From an uncultured Agathobacter sp. (GTDB lineage: Bacteria; Bacillota; Clostridia; Lachnospirales; Lachnospiraceae), in assembly GCA_934307695.1 (NCBI GenBank), contig CAKRCS010000001.1:124001-188000 (forward strand): a stretch of DNA of 64,000 nt. The letters run 5' to 3'. The translations under genes were made by a program, and so were the position numbers. Each line of letters starts with the position of its first letter. Within the stretch, counting starts at the first letter, position 1. The notes beneath the pieces are model-generated. The model saw only the letters and a program-made list of their open reading frames with translations. It was not told the DNA's origin and did not search any database. Shown one piece after another: positions 18,694 to 27,907 of this stretch.

Positions 18694-20040
18694 ATGAAGA
18701 AAACAGCAGAAGGCAAATCAAAGATATTTCATAAAGAAAGCATCCCATATATTGCAGCGGGGATTCTTTTCCTGCTTTACTTCCTTAGAAGTGAGACGAT
18801 TCAGGATGATATAGCAGTTATTCAGAAGTATGGATATGTTAATAGCCTGTGGCAGCATATCCTGCTTATGAAGGAGGACTATCTAAACTGGTCTTCGCGC
18901 ATTCTGGTCAATTTTCCAATCCATGTGCTGGTTACGCATAAGTTAGTATGGGTATTATGTAATACAGCGGTTGTGCTGCTATTTATACATGGCGTGGAGC
19001 GGTTAGTTTTCTCCGGGGCGAATGTCAGGTATCGCTGGTACATTGTCGGAATCGTACTTCTCTTTCCATGGAAGTATCTAGGACAATCCGGCTGGATCGT
19101 GACCAGCATGACCTATCTGTGGCCTGCAACTGCCCTATTGTATTGGCTGCTGCTTTTGAAGCAGTATATACAGGGGGAGAAGCCATGCTATTGGAAAATA
19201 GTTCTGTCTGTGTTATTGGGATTGTATGCAACCAACCTTGAACAGATGGCGGTGCTTGGTGCGGTTGTTGTGTGTGGCGGCTGTATCTATACGCTCATGC
19301 AGAAAAAGAAGAAACCTTTGATCCTGATATGGATTCTGGTACTTGCAGCAGCATTTATGATCCACCTGATGGTTCCGGGTGAGAGCGCACGCTATGCGCA
19401 GGAAATCAGCAAACAGTTTCCGGATTTTCTGATGCTAAATATGATCAACAAAATAGATCTGGGAATATCGACTGCTATGGCGGAATTCTTGGAGGAGATC
19501 AACCTGCCATATCTGGTGTTTGCATATCTTCTTTTAAAGGCTGTAAAGCAAAATGGAAGGGAGCCGCTATATCAGGCAGTCGCTGCGGTTCCACTCGGAC
19601 TTGGAATACTATGGCCGCTTTCCACAAGCGTGCTGGCAGGAACAAAGTATGACATCAGCGGATTAAAAGCAACCCGTATCGGTGCAGTCACAGCGGAAAA
19701 TTTCCTGACATTTAATGGCTTTTATATGCTTTTCGTGGTTGCGGTATGTGCGATCTGCATTGGATTGTCTCTGCTGGTCGCATTCAATAATCTGCAAAAG
19801 GGAATCGTCATGGCAGCTCTTTTTGTCGGAGCGTATGCGACAAGGGCAATGATGGCATTCTCGCCGACTATCTGGGCATCCGGAGATCGGACGTATCTTG
19901 CGATGTATTTTGCCTTTGCAATCCTGTCTTTGTTCCTATTGGAAGAAAGACTTCATAATACTACGGAAAAAGAACGCAGTATGTTTGACAGTGTGCTAAC
20001 GGCAGGCGCTGTATATTCATTGATCTGCTGGCTGATATAA
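18694..20040 (+). CDS. Polytopic membrane protein, probable GT-C-type glycosyltransferase (DUF6056-like)
   Basis: A 448-residue protein with about 11 helices. The first outer loop contains TIQDDIAVIQKYG and, further on, YLNWSSRILVNFPIH: an Asp-Asp pair followed by W-x-S-R, the pattern of DUF6056 and GtrII-like proteins in surface-glycan loci. A second loop has QSGWIVTSMTYLWPATALLYW. It probably uses a polyprenyl-phosphate-linked sugar outside the membrane. It is followed 13 bases later by a GtrB-like enzyme that would make such a donor. The family name is from recall of pattern, not a search. Confidence 0.6.
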   Translation: MKKTAEGKSKIFHKESIPYIAAGILFLLYFLRSETIQDDIAVIQKYGYVNSLWQHILLMKEDYLNWSSRILVNFPIHVLVTHKLVWVLCNTAVVLLFIHGVERLVFSGANVRYRWYIVGIVLLFPWKYLGQSGWIVTSMTYLWPATALLYWLLLLKQYIQGEKPCYWKIVLSVLLGLYATNLEQMAVLGAVVVCGGCIYTLMQKKKKPLILIWILVLAAAFMIHLMVPGESARYAQEISKQFPDFLMLNMINKIDLGISTAMAEFLEEINLPYLVFAYLLLKAVKQNGREPLYQAVAAVPLGLGILWPLSTSVLAGTKYDISGLKATRIGAVTAENFLTFNGFYMLFVVAVCAICIGLSLLVAFNNLQKGIVMAALFVGAYATRAMMAFSPTIWASGDRTYLAMYFAFAILSLFLLEERLHNTTEKERSMFDSVLTAGAVYSLICWLI

Positions 20041-20053
20041 GGAGTGGGACAAT

Positions 20054-21001
20054 ATGAGAGGTAACGTGTTGTATATCGTAATCCCGTGCTATAACGAGGA
20101 GGAGGTGCTTTGCGAGACGGCAAAGCGTCTGACGGACAAGCTGCACAGAATGATCTTGGATCAGGTAGTGTCTGACCAAAGCAAGATGGTATTTGTCGAT
20201 GACGGCTCAAAGGACAGAACATGGGAACTGATCCGGGAGCTGCATGCGTCAAATCCGCTTGTGCTCGGAATTAAATCATCCCGGAACCGGGGACACCAGA
20301 ATACTCTTTTAGCAGGGCTTTTTACCGTAAAGGATGATTGTGATATGGCAGTATCGATGGATGCTGACCTGCAGGATGATATAGAGGTACTTGACCAGTT
20401 CGTTAAGAAATATGAAGAGGGCTGTGAGATCGTATACGGGGTAAGAAGCGCAAGAAAGACGGATACATTCTTTAAGAAGTTTACCGCAGAGAGCTTTTAT
20501 AAGCTGATGAGCCATATGGGAGTCGATATCGTGTACAATCATGCGGACTACCGGCTTATGAGCAAGAGAGCGATCGAAGAACTTGAAAATTATAAAGAGG
20601 TCAATCTGTTCTTAAGAGGAATCGTGCCGATGATCGGATTTAAGTCCGGAATTGTGGAATACGAGCGGCATGAGCGCTTTGCGGGAAAATCCAAATATCC
20701 GCTTAAGAAAATGCTTGCATTTGCAATGGATGGAATCACATCCCTTAGCATACGCCCGATCCGCTTTATCACAGGATTAGGTGTGGCGCTGTTTCTGGTC
20801 AGTATCGTGCTTTTGATTTATTATATTATTGGATATTTCGCAGGCAATACCATTGAGGGATGGGCGACGCTCGTGGTTTCCATATGGGGAATTGGAGGGC
20901 TTGAACTGCTTGCAATCGGAGTTATTGGGGAGTATATTGGGAAGATATATCTGGAGACAAAGGGACGCCCGAGATATATCGTTGAGGAATATTTAAAATG
21001 A
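20054..21001 (+). CDS. GtrB/DPM-type undecaprenyl-phosphate glycosyltransferase (GT2)
   Basis: A 315-residue GT2 enzyme with a C-terminal two-helix membrane hairpin (about residues 232-255 and 267-293). It has YIVIPCYNEEEVL, FVDDGSKDRTWE, the donor/metal motif SMDADLQDD, RHERFAGKSKYPL, and GEYIGKIYLETKGRPRYIVEE at the end, all hallmarks of GtrB/CsbB/ArnC-like proteins. It loads a sugar from UDP- or dTDP-donor onto undecaprenyl phosphate on the cytoplasmic side. GT-C-like proteins in the same run (9449, 18694) are candidate users of the product. The GtrA/GtcA flippase usually found with it is not present. AAGGAG supports the start. Confidence 0.88.
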   Translation: MRGNVLYIVIPCYNEEEVLCETAKRLTDKLHRMILDQVVSDQSKMVFVDDGSKDRTWELIRELHASNPLVLGIKSSRNRGHQNTLLAGLFTVKDDCDMAVSMDADLQDDIEVLDQFVKKYEEGCEIVYGVRSARKTDTFFKKFTAESFYKLMSHMGVDIVYNHADYRLMSKRAIEELENYKEVNLFLRGIVPMIGFKSGIVEYERHERFAGKSKYPLKKMLAFAMDGITSLSIRPIRFITGLGVALFLVSIVLLIYYIIGYFAGNTIEGWATLVVSIWGIGGLELLAIGVIGEYIGKIYLETKGRPRYIVEEYLK

Positions 21002-21786
21002 GGGAAATAACGCATACCTTTGCAATCTGTGCGTATAAGGAATCACCGTATCTGGAAGAATGCATACAGTCGCTAAAACGGCAGACAGTTAAAACAAATA
21101 TCATCATGGCAACATCCACACCGAATGAAATGATACAGACACTTGCAGACAAGTACGACATCCCATTGTATATCCGGGACGGAAAGAGTGATATCCGGGA
21201 CGACTGGAATTTTGCATACAATCAGGCAGATACCGAGTGGGTTACGATCGCTCACCAGGATGACCGCTACAACGAACAATATGCACAGTGCCTGTTAGAA
21301 AAGGTTTCCGAGGTAGACAATGCAATCGCATTCGTGAGTGACTATATGCCGATCAAGAATGGAAAGATAGGACCGAGAGATGTCAACTCGAAAATACGTC
21401 ATTTCCTGCGGCAGCCGATCAAGAACGACCGCAGGGCAGCTTCCAGATTCTGGAAGCGACGTGTCTTATGCCTTGGCAACTCGATCTGCTGTCCGGCGGT
21501 TACTTACAATAAAAAGAGGTTGGGAGACAGCTTTTTTACTTCCGAACTTAAGTTTAATATTGACTGGGATACGTTCTTAAAGATTGCGGATATGGATGGG
21601 GCATTTGTGTATGTAGATAAGCCGCTGACTTATTATCGTGTGCATGATGGCGCAACCAGCAAGGAGTTTATTGTGGATCACAGACGCGAAGCAGACGACC
21701 GGACGATGTTCCGGAAGTTCTGGCCGGGCTGGATGATCGGAATCATTATGGTATTTTATAAGAAAGCGTATGACACATATGCATGA
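20998..21786 (+). CDS. Glycosyltransferase family 2
   Basis: A 262-residue GT-A protein overlapping the upstream gene by an ATGA junction. It has THTFAICAYKESPYLEEC at the N-terminus, the RDDWNFAYNQADTEW segment and the metal-binding IAHQDDRYNEQ, with Gln-Asp-Asp in place of DxD. FNIDWDTFLKI and YYRVHDGATSKEF fit the acceptor half. It has no membrane segments. The MTEL of nucleotide binding is less canonical than in its neighbours, but overall family membership is clear. It is the last gene before the base composition becomes AT-rich, so it marks the end of region A. The sugar is unknown. Confidence 0.82.
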   Translation: MREITHTFAICAYKESPYLEECIQSLKRQTVKTNIIMATSTPNEMIQTLADKYDIPLYIRDGKSDIRDDWNFAYNQADTEWVTIAHQDDRYNEQYAQCLLEKVSEVDNAIAFVSDYMPIKNGKIGPRDVNSKIRHFLRQPIKNDRRAASRFWKRRVLCLGNSICCPAVTYNKKRLGDSFFTSELKFNIDWDTFLKIADMDGAFVYVDKPLTYYRVHDGATSKEFIVDHRREADDRTMFRKFWPGWMIGIIMVFYKKAYDTYA

Positions 21787-21796
21787 GAGATGTTAT

Positions 21797-22474
21797 ATGA
21801 AAAGAGCATGGAGACTCGTTATAGCAGTAATCGTATTATGCTGGCCGTTATGGGGGTATTTTTTAGATAAGCTCAGAGGTAGTGAGCCTCAGGGAACGGT
21901 GATAACGGATACCTATTTGAGCAATAGTGACGGAACCCGCTATGATTTGGGAGAATTGACAGATGGAACAGTTGTACGGCAGAGTTTTGTAGCGGAATTT
22001 AGCCAGCTTTATTCAGTTACCCTATGGGGAGCAAACTGGGGACGTGATGACAATGCTGGAACTTTTTACGTTCAGTTAAAAAGCGATTCAGAGGAGATAC
22101 TTCAACAGTGGCAGGTAGATGTGGCATCTATGGAAAATGATACACAATTTACATTATATGTGCAGAATATGGTTCCGATGGAAGTCGGACAACGGTATTG
22201 GATAGAAATCATGAATGAAGGCAGTCTGGAAAATAGAAGTGCAACTTTTTTTGCTGTGGAGGAGGACTGGTATTCACAGGGAGGGCTGACTGTGAATGGA
22301 GAGGAACGGCAGGGTGATTTGTGGGTTAAATTGCAATGCGCTGTCCAAAATCGCAGTTATGTAATGCAGAAGGTAATTTTGCGTTTCCTGGTGGGAGCGA
22401 TAATATTGTGGGTTGTATATTGTAGAATGAGCACTAGTAAAGGGAAAAAACGTGAACATGAAACGTATTTATAA
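21797..22474 (+). CDS. Two-helix membrane protein with beta-rich ectodomain, unknown function
   Basis: About 225 residues from the ATG at 21797 (GAGAG just upstream); an earlier in-frame ATG lacks an RBS. There is a helix at about residues 4-22 and another at about 192-210, bracketing about 165 residues of predicted extracellular beta structure (VVRQSFVAEFSQLYSVTLWG, GQRYWIEIMNEG). The strand pattern resembles the N-terminal ectodomain of the adjacent DUF2142 protein and that of the gene at 51213. Its 3' end overlaps the next gene by 23 bases. It may be an accessory or sugar-binding subunit for the next protein. It lies at the boundary where the sequence turns AT-rich. Confidence 0.5.
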   Translation: MKRAWRLVIAVIVLCWPLWGYFLDKLRGSEPQGTVITDTYLSNSDGTRYDLGELTDGTVVRQSFVAEFSQLYSVTLWGANWGRDDNAGTFYVQLKSDSEEILQQWQVDVASMENDTQFTLYVQNMVPMEVGQRYWIEIMNEGSLENRSATFFAVEEDWYSQGGLTVNGEERQGDLWVKLQCAVQNRSYVMQKVILRFLVGAIILWVVYCRMSTSKGKKREHETYL

Positions 22475-24320
22475 ATCGATTATCATGGTAGCAGCGTTAC
22501 TTATATGGACTGCGGTTCTGCTGTGGCTAAATCCTTGTGGAGACATAAAAGAACTTACATACAGTTCAGCGTTTGCTGCAGATAGTACGATTCCCATCGG
22601 TGGTGAAAGTGAATATAGTCAGACGTTCGATGTGACTGTACCATTTAATACAATTAAACTGTATTTGGATAATTCGGATCTTGCAAGAACAGACAGAACG
22701 GTGCAGCTCAGATTACAATATGAAGATGAGGCTATTGAGGAGAAAGTAATCCATACGGGAAAGATTGCCTCAGACGAATTGGAGTGGAAATTGAGCAAAG
22801 CATGCGACAGACTTGGTATGTATCAGTTGACAATTGACGTTTTGAATGTAGACAATGGAGAAAGTGTCCCTGTTTACTTTAAGGCTGCAACGGATCCAAA
22901 CACGGGAATACAGAATATTTGTATGAACCGCTACCAAAGATATACGAACTATTTCGCAATGATAGCGATTATAGGAACTATTCTGCTTATTTTTATTTGG
23001 GGAGTATTACACTATGCCCCACTGAAGAATACTGCACCAATTTTAATATTGGGAATGGGGCTGATCATGATGGCAATTATGTCGCCATTGTCAGGTCCAG
23101 ATGAAAGATATCATTATTTATCAGCGTACAAGTTATCAAATCTTATTTTGGGACAGGATGATATTGAAAGTGTAGATCTAAACTATTATATTGATGATGA
23201 TTTAACCTTACATTATAATAATGCAGAAAATTTTGTGGCGGTTTATAAGAAGTGGAATGACAGCTATCAGGAAAACTTAGGCTTCCGAAATATTTCAATC
23301 GAACATGTAAATGATTTAAAATATCCTATTCCATATGTATTTTCCGCATGTGGAATAGCCTTGGGACGGCTATTAGGGGTAGGATTTTATAAGGCATATT
23401 ATTTGGGACGGCTTTTCAACCTTTTGGCATATGTTCTTATTACAGCAGTTGCGATAAGAATTACTCCTAAGTTCAGAGAACTTTTTATATTGCTGGCGTT
23501 GCTGCCCATTAATCTGCAACAGGCGGCTTCTTATTCATATGATATGATCATTATCGCTGTAAGCCTATTATTTTTTGCATATTTTCTTAGGGCGATGAAT
23601 AAGGAGAATGGAATAGACTGGAAAGATATTATAAGTATGTCCTTGATGATATTAATTTTTTCAGGGACTAAGCTTATCTATTTTGTTTTGGTCGTTGAAA
23701 TGCTTATTTTATTCAAATGGAAGAAGAGTAATTTTACTGATAAACTGGTTTTGTGTACGACGATTGGCGTAGAAGGATTAGCAGCTTTTATGATGGTTGC
23801 AAGATACGCCAAAATGTTAGGATATTCCATGAACCCTAAATATACGATTGGAGATGCACTTCGAAGCCCAGTTCCGTTTCTTCAAATCATGGGAAACTCT
23901 GTTTTATCGCATGGTGGTAAGTGGCTGGAAGAAATATCAGGGCGTTGGCTGGCGGGAATGACGGTAGTTGCTCCTCAAATACTGAGCGTAGGATTTATTA
24001 TTATTATTTTTTTGGCAGTCGCGAGAAACCGTATAGATGTGATAAATATGTCTAAATGCAGTCGAACGATTACGCTGGGGGCAGTGCTGGCAGGAATAGT
24101 ATTAATGGTGCTGGCGCTGTGGACGGATACCATATACGGTTCACAAACGATTGATATTATACAAGGGCGGTATTTTATGCCGTTTGTAATTCCATTTTTA
24201 CTTGTGATAAACTCTAAATGCTGTTTTATATGGAAAGAAAGTAAGCGGAAATTGATAACAGCGTATTTCTTTTTGCAGATTGGTGTTGTGGTAAGTGTTT
24301 TAAATCAAATTACGTTGTGA
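22452..24320 (+). CDS. DUF2142-family membrane protein, probable GT-C glycosyltransferase
   Basis: A 622-residue protein: an N-terminal helix, an ectodomain of about 130 residues with beta pattern, then 10-11 helices. After the second helix cluster lies SPLSGPDERYHYLSAYKLSN (near residue 216), matching the P-x-D-E-x-x-H signature of DUF2142 proteins, which are treated as GT-C enzymes of surface polysaccharides. The GTG start at 22452 is favoured by AGGGA at the right spacing; the ATG two codons on is an alternative. It overlaps the upstream small protein by 23 bases, suggesting joint action. Substrate unknown. Confidence 0.72.
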   Translation: MNMKRIYKSIIMVAALLIWTAVLLWLNPCGDIKELTYSSAFAADSTIPIGGESEYSQTFDVTVPFNTIKLYLDNSDLARTDRTVQLRLQYEDEAIEEKVIHTGKIASDELEWKLSKACDRLGMYQLTIDVLNVDNGESVPVYFKAATDPNTGIQNICMNRYQRYTNYFAMIAIIGTILLIFIWGVLHYAPLKNTAPILILGMGLIMMAIMSPLSGPDERYHYLSAYKLSNLILGQDDIESVDLNYYIDDDLTLHYNNAENFVAVYKKWNDSYQENLGFRNISIEHVNDLKYPIPYVFSACGIALGRLLGVGFYKAYYLGRLFNLLAYVLITAVAIRITPKFRELFILLALLPINLQQAASYSYDMIIIAVSLLFFAYFLRAMNKENGIDWKDIISMSLMILIFSGTKLIYFVLVVEMLILFKWKKSNFTDKLVLCTTIGVEGLAAFMMVARYAKMLGYSMNPKYTIGDALRSPVPFLQIMGNSVLSHGGKWLEEISGRWLAGMTVVAPQILSVGFIIIIFLAVARNRIDVINMSKCSRTITLGAVLAGIVLMVLALWTDTIYGSQTIDIIQGRYFMPFVIPFLLVINSKCCFIWKESKRKLITAYFFLQIGVVVSVLNQITL

Positions 24321-24333
24321 TTAGGAGCGTAAA

Positions 24334-25101
24334 ATGGATAAAGTGTCACTGCTTATGATGACGTATAATTGTAAGAACCATTTACAAAAGACATTGACAA
24401 GCGTGGAACAACAGGACTATCCTAATATTGAAATTGTCATTAAGGATGCTGGCTCAACAGATGGAACCATAGATATAATCAAGTTATATCGAGAAAAGTA
24501 TCATATGAATATTAACTATGTTTCTGAGCCGGATGATGGACTGTATGACGCACTCAATAAGGCTGTTCATATGGCAACAGGGGAGTATCTGCTTGTGTGC
24601 AATGATGAATTTGTGGATGATTCAGCGATTAGCAAACTTGTTAATGCCACCCAAAAAAGCGGATTAGATGGAGCACATGCAGATTTGATTTATGCTGATG
24701 ACGATAAAGTAAAGCGTTATTGGCATATGGGAAAAGGAACAATCTATACCGGTTGGCTGCCAGGTCATCCAACAATGCTTATAAAAAAGAAAGTATATGA
24801 AGAATTAGGTGACTATGATACCTCGTATCATATTGCAGCTGACTATGAGTATATGATCCGGATGTTTGTCAATGGTGTTCGATTAGAGTATGTGCCGGAG
24901 GTGCTTGTGCGTATGTATTATGGAGGGACAAGTACAGGTGGGTTACAGGATTATGTACTATCCTTTAAAGAAGGATGCCGTGCATTGAGGGCAAATGGAG
25001 TGCATGGAGGCATTTGGATTAGTGGATTGAGATCAATGAGAGTTATTCTACAATTTCTTAATTGCGGTAAGGCGGAAATAGAATGGAAGAAAAAAAGCTA
25101 A
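24334..25101 (+). CDS. Glycosyltransferase family 2, variant metal motif
   Basis: A 255-residue GT-A enzyme. It has SLLMMTYNCKNHLQKTL, the VIKDAGSTDGTIDII loop, DDGLYDALNKAVHMATGEYL, and CNDEFVDD at the place where family members usually have NSDD or DxD. The Asn-Asp-Glu variant is unusual and may affect metal binding. HPTMLIKKKVYEELG and IAADYEYMIRMF are well conserved acceptor-side elements. AGGAG precedes the ATG at good spacing. The 3' end overlaps the next GT2 gene by 19 bases. Family membership is firm; activity is likely but the variant motif deserves a check. Confidence 0.85.
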   Translation: MDKVSLLMMTYNCKNHLQKTLTSVEQQDYPNIEIVIKDAGSTDGTIDIIKLYREKYHMNINYVSEPDDGLYDALNKAVHMATGEYLLVCNDEFVDDSAISKLVNATQKSGLDGAHADLIYADDDKVKRYWHMGKGTIYTGWLPGHPTMLIKKKVYEELGDYDTSYHIAADYEYMIRMFVNGVRLEYVPEVLVRMYYGGTSTGGLQDYVLSFKEGCRALRANGVHGGIWISGLRSMRVILQFLNCGKAEIEWKKKS

Positions 25102-25784
25102 AAAAACTTGCTATTATACCGGCATATAATGAAAAGGAAAGCATTCTTGCTACAATAAGAGATATAGAGGAAAATGCTCCCGATTACGATTACATAGTAG
25201 TAAATGATTCTTCCTGGGATGGAATGCTAAAGTTGTGCCAAAAAAATGGCATTAAAGTATTATCCCTTCCAATCAATTTAGGAATTGGAGGAGCGGTGCA
25301 GACTGGATATGTATATGCACGAGAAAAGGGCTATGATATAGCCATTCAGTTTGATGGGGACGGTCAGCATGATGCAAAGTATATACATAAGATGGAAGTT
25401 GCTCTTATAGAACAGGGGGCAGACATGGTTATCGGTTCTCGTTTTATTGAGAAAGAAGGCTTTCAATCTTCAGCTATCCGGCAGTTTGGCATTCGCTATT
25501 TTGGCTGGATGTCTAAAATCTTTTTTGGACAGAAAATCACAGATCCAACATCCGGAATGAGAATATGCAACCGTAAGGTAATCCGTTTATTTGAGAAAAG
25601 TTATCCAAGGGATTTTCCAGAACCGGAAACAGTGTGCCGTCTGCTTAGAAAAAAGTGTAAGGTAGTGGAAATACCTGTTCAAATGAGAAGCCGGCAAGGT
25701 GGTGTTTCTTCTATTTCTCCTAAAGTTGCTGTGTATTATATGATAAAAGTTACACTTGCAATACTAATTGAAAGGTTGAGGTGA
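25083..25784 (+). CDS. Dpm1-like glycosyltransferase family 2 without membrane anchor
   Basis: A 233-residue single-domain enzyme of the dolichyl/undecaprenyl-phosphate sugar synthase group. It has KLAIIPAYNEKESI, YDYIVVNDSSWDG, the metal motif in AIQFDGDGQHDAKYI, VIGSRFIEKEGFQSSAIRQF and DPTSGMRICNRKVI, ending in RSRQGGVSSISPKVA. The Asp-rich loop reads NDSSWDG where DDGSxDxT is usual. It is likely to charge a polyprenyl phosphate with a sugar. The next gene, a DUF2304 protein, overlaps its stop by the GTGA arrangement, and the two families often occur together, perhaps with DUF2304 supplying the membrane anchor. Confidence 0.85.
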   Translation: MEEKKLKKLAIIPAYNEKESILATIRDIEENAPDYDYIVVNDSSWDGMLKLCQKNGIKVLSLPINLGIGGAVQTGYVYAREKGYDIAIQFDGDGQHDAKYIHKMEVALIEQGADMVIGSRFIEKEGFQSSAIRQFGIRYFGWMSKIFFGQKITDPTSGMRICNRKVIRLFEKSYPRDFPEPETVCRLLRKKCKVVEIPVQMRSRQGGVSSISPKVAVYYMIKVTLAILIERLR

Positions 25785-26155
25785 TAGCAGTGATTACAAT
25801 GCAGGCACGAATTTTAATTATTATAGCATTGCTTTTTTTGTTAGTGCTTATTGTCTACATGGTGAGACAGAGAAGCCTTGAACTGAAGTATGTATTGGTA
25901 TGGTTAGCCGGTGATCTGGCAATGCTTATTATGATAGCCTTTCCAAATCTATTGGACAAGTTAGCAGAATTGCTGGGAATTTATTCTGTCACGAACATGG
26001 TATTTTTCCTCGGATTTGTATTTTCTCTTGTTGTGTGCTTCTCACTTACGGTGGCGTTGTCGCGGCTGTCCGGAGCTGTTCGGAGGATGGCGCAGATGAT
26101 ATCTATGATGCCGGATGATATTAAAGAAAAGATAGAAAAGGAATTGGAGAATTAG
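25781..26155 (+). CDS. DUF2304 small membrane protein
   Basis: A 124-residue protein with three hydrophobic segments, the conserved-looking RQRSLELKYVLVWLAG after the first helix, and an amphipathic C-terminal helix. This is the DUF2304 pattern. Such proteins sit next to Dpm1-like GT2 genes in polysaccharide loci, as here, and may anchor or partner them. The GTG at 25781 overlaps the upstream stop; in-frame GTG and ATG codons at 25790 and 25799 are alternatives, with AGGTGA placed for the former. Function beyond the association is unknown. Confidence 0.75.
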   Translation: MIAVITMQARILIIIALLFLLVLIVYMVRQRSLELKYVLVWLAGDLAMLIMIAFPNLLDKLAELLGIYSVTNMVFFLGFVFSLVVCFSLTVALSRLSGAVRRMAQMISMMPDDIKEKIEKELEN

Positions 26156-27511
26156 ATGAGACAGGGTGAGCCGATTTCCAAAGTATGTGGCATATATGAT
26201 TTATATCCGCTGACGGAAGATGGGATTGATGGAGGATTACGAAAGAAAGGCATATATAAAAAGAATTATGCGGACGCTCCGCTAATTACATATATTACCG
26301 TAGTATATAACCGAGCGAATAAGCTGAAACGGTGTGTAGAGAGTATACTGAATCAGAAATATCCAAATATTGAATACATAATCATTGATGGAAAATCAAA
26401 TGATGGGACTGTTGATATAATTCAGCAATTCGAGGATAGGATTGACTATTTTATTTCGGAGCCAGATTTGGGAATTTATGATGCAATGAATAAGGGTATT
26501 AGCCTTGCTCATGGTCAGTTTATTTGCTTTATGAATTCTGATGATTGCTGCACCGGGGAGAACGCTGAATATATAAAGAACGTATATTTAGAAACTCAGG
26601 CAGATATAATTTGTGGACAGAGAAAATTGACACAAGCTGGCAAGACTTTAAAGGAGATAAAATATCCAAGATATGCCATAAAAAGAAGTGTATTTCGATA
26701 TATTCAGATGTTTCACCAAGCCACATATGCAGCGAAGGAAGTTTTTGAAAAGGTTGGAGTATTCAGAACAGAGTTTTCATTACTTGCGGATTGGATTTGG
26801 GAATCAAAGGCAATAGACGAGGAATTTAAAGTATTATTTGTAGATGAAGTCTTGGCAGAGTTTGATTATGATGGAGTATCGCGGGTAGGAATCTACCAAA
26901 GAGACAAAGAATGGGTAAAATGGGCGAAAGAAACATTTCCGGATGTAGCAATAAGGGACATAGAATTTTTTATTTATACGTTGGATCGAGGACGGCATTT
27001 GCTCTATAGTCTAAAAACAGAAAATAAAGTCGCATTCAGATATCAAGATAATAATGCTTTTCTAAAAACATATTATGAAACGATTTTGTGCAGCCTTGTT
27101 GAACTGGGAACAGATATTTCAAATATGAATGGCGATGGAAAGTATGATGATATAATAAGAACCGCTCAGAAAAAATTTGGCGTTACTGGGAATGAAAGTA
27201 TAGATATTTTGCAGATAACCGAAAACTTAAAAAAGAAAGTTGAAGAGTCGATGCAATTGGATAAACTTAATTACCTGGAAAAGCTTGAAGAACTGGTTAA
27301 AGTTAAGGATATGTTTAATTGGGCGTATCTCAGAGCGTATAGAAGCAAAGAAAAAAGTGTAAGCGGTTTTCGAGGGGACTGGGTATTAAGAGTGGGAATA
27401 TATTCGCTAAGCAAAATGTGTTCAAGGAATGTAATGCTATCAAGAATGTATTATCCATTTATGAGGTTTGTTTGGTCACATGTTTTTGCCAGCAAATTTG
27501 TTGAAAATTGA
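26156..27511 (+). CDS. Extended glycosyltransferase family 2 (paralogue of 27894 gene)
   Basis: A 451-residue protein with three parts. The first about 40 residues form an unusual extension, VCGIYDLYPLTEDGIDGGLR. Residues about 42-250 are a clear GT2 domain, with YITVVYNRANKL, IIDGKSNDGT, LGIYDAMNKGI and the metal motif FMNSDDC. The remaining about 200 residues are mostly helical and lack a motif I recognise. The whole layout, including both extensions, is repeated in the gene at 27894, so the two are tandem duplicates. GGAG precedes the ATG, which abuts the upstream stop. It probably adds sugars to the AT-rich region's polymer. Confidence 0.85.
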   Translation: MRQGEPISKVCGIYDLYPLTEDGIDGGLRKKGIYKKNYADAPLITYITVVYNRANKLKRCVESILNQKYPNIEYIIIDGKSNDGTVDIIQQFEDRIDYFISEPDLGIYDAMNKGISLAHGQFICFMNSDDCCTGENAEYIKNVYLETQADIICGQRKLTQAGKTLKEIKYPRYAIKRSVFRYIQMFHQATYAAKEVFEKVGVFRTEFSLLADWIWESKAIDEEFKVLFVDEVLAEFDYDGVSRVGIYQRDKEWVKWAKETFPDVAIRDIEFFIYTLDRGRHLLYSLKTENKVAFRYQDNNAFLKTYYETILCSLVELGTDISNMNGDGKYDDIIRTAQKKFGVTGNESIDILQITENLKKKVEESMQLDKLNYLEKLEELVKVKDMFNWAYLRAYRSKEKSVSGFRGDWVLRVGIYSLSKMCSRNVMLSRMYYPFMRFVWSHVFASKFVEN

Positions 27512-27538
27512 TAATTATGAAATGTGTGGTAGACTTGT

Positions 27539-27907
27539 ATGAGAAAAGATGAGAAAAGCAGTGTAATCATATTAAATAAATCAGATGCTATTACTTTTCG
27601 GACTTTACTTGAAATATGTATAAGGAAGAACAAAATCAGAGTAGTCGGAGTGATTGATCCAACAAATAATATATTGGTAAAAGAAGTGTGCGAGAAATGG
27701 CAAATATGTTATTGGTATAGCAGGGAAAAACAGGGCAGCGAAATCAATCGGGTTATATCGAAACAAAGATTTAATATAGAAGGAATACTTTTTTATGGGT
27801 ATATGAAGCGGTATGCTGATTGGACAGATATGTTTAAAAAGCCGAAGGCTGATTCAAAAAAGAAATTACGTGAAAAAGGAAAGGCTGTTGTCGATGAATT
27901 ACTATAA
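27539..27907 (+). CDS. Small hypothetical protein between two GT2 paralogues
   Basis: A 122-residue soluble-looking protein with no family I recognise. The pattern SVIILNKSDAITFRTLLE, then KIRVVGVIDPTNNILVKEV and FNIEGILFYGYMKRYADW suggests a small alpha/beta fold like the first half of a Rossmann or CoF-type domain; it could be a truncated nucleotide-sugar enzyme. No good RBS precedes the ATG. It overlaps the next gene by 14 bases and lies between two duplicated GT2 genes, so it may be a decayed or captured fragment. Low to moderate confidence that it is expressed. Confidence 0.4.
   Translation: MRKDEKSSVIILNKSDAITFRTLLEICIRKNKIRVVGVIDPTNNILVKEVCEKWQICYWYSREKQGSEINRVISKQRFNIEGILFYGYMKRYADWTDMFKKPKADSKKKLREKGKAVVDELL

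Noticed and set aside
27813..27893. Longer start for the second extended GT2
   Set aside because: It would overlap the preceding gene by 95 bases and adds 27 residues absent from its paralogue; the ATG at 27894 has an RBS.
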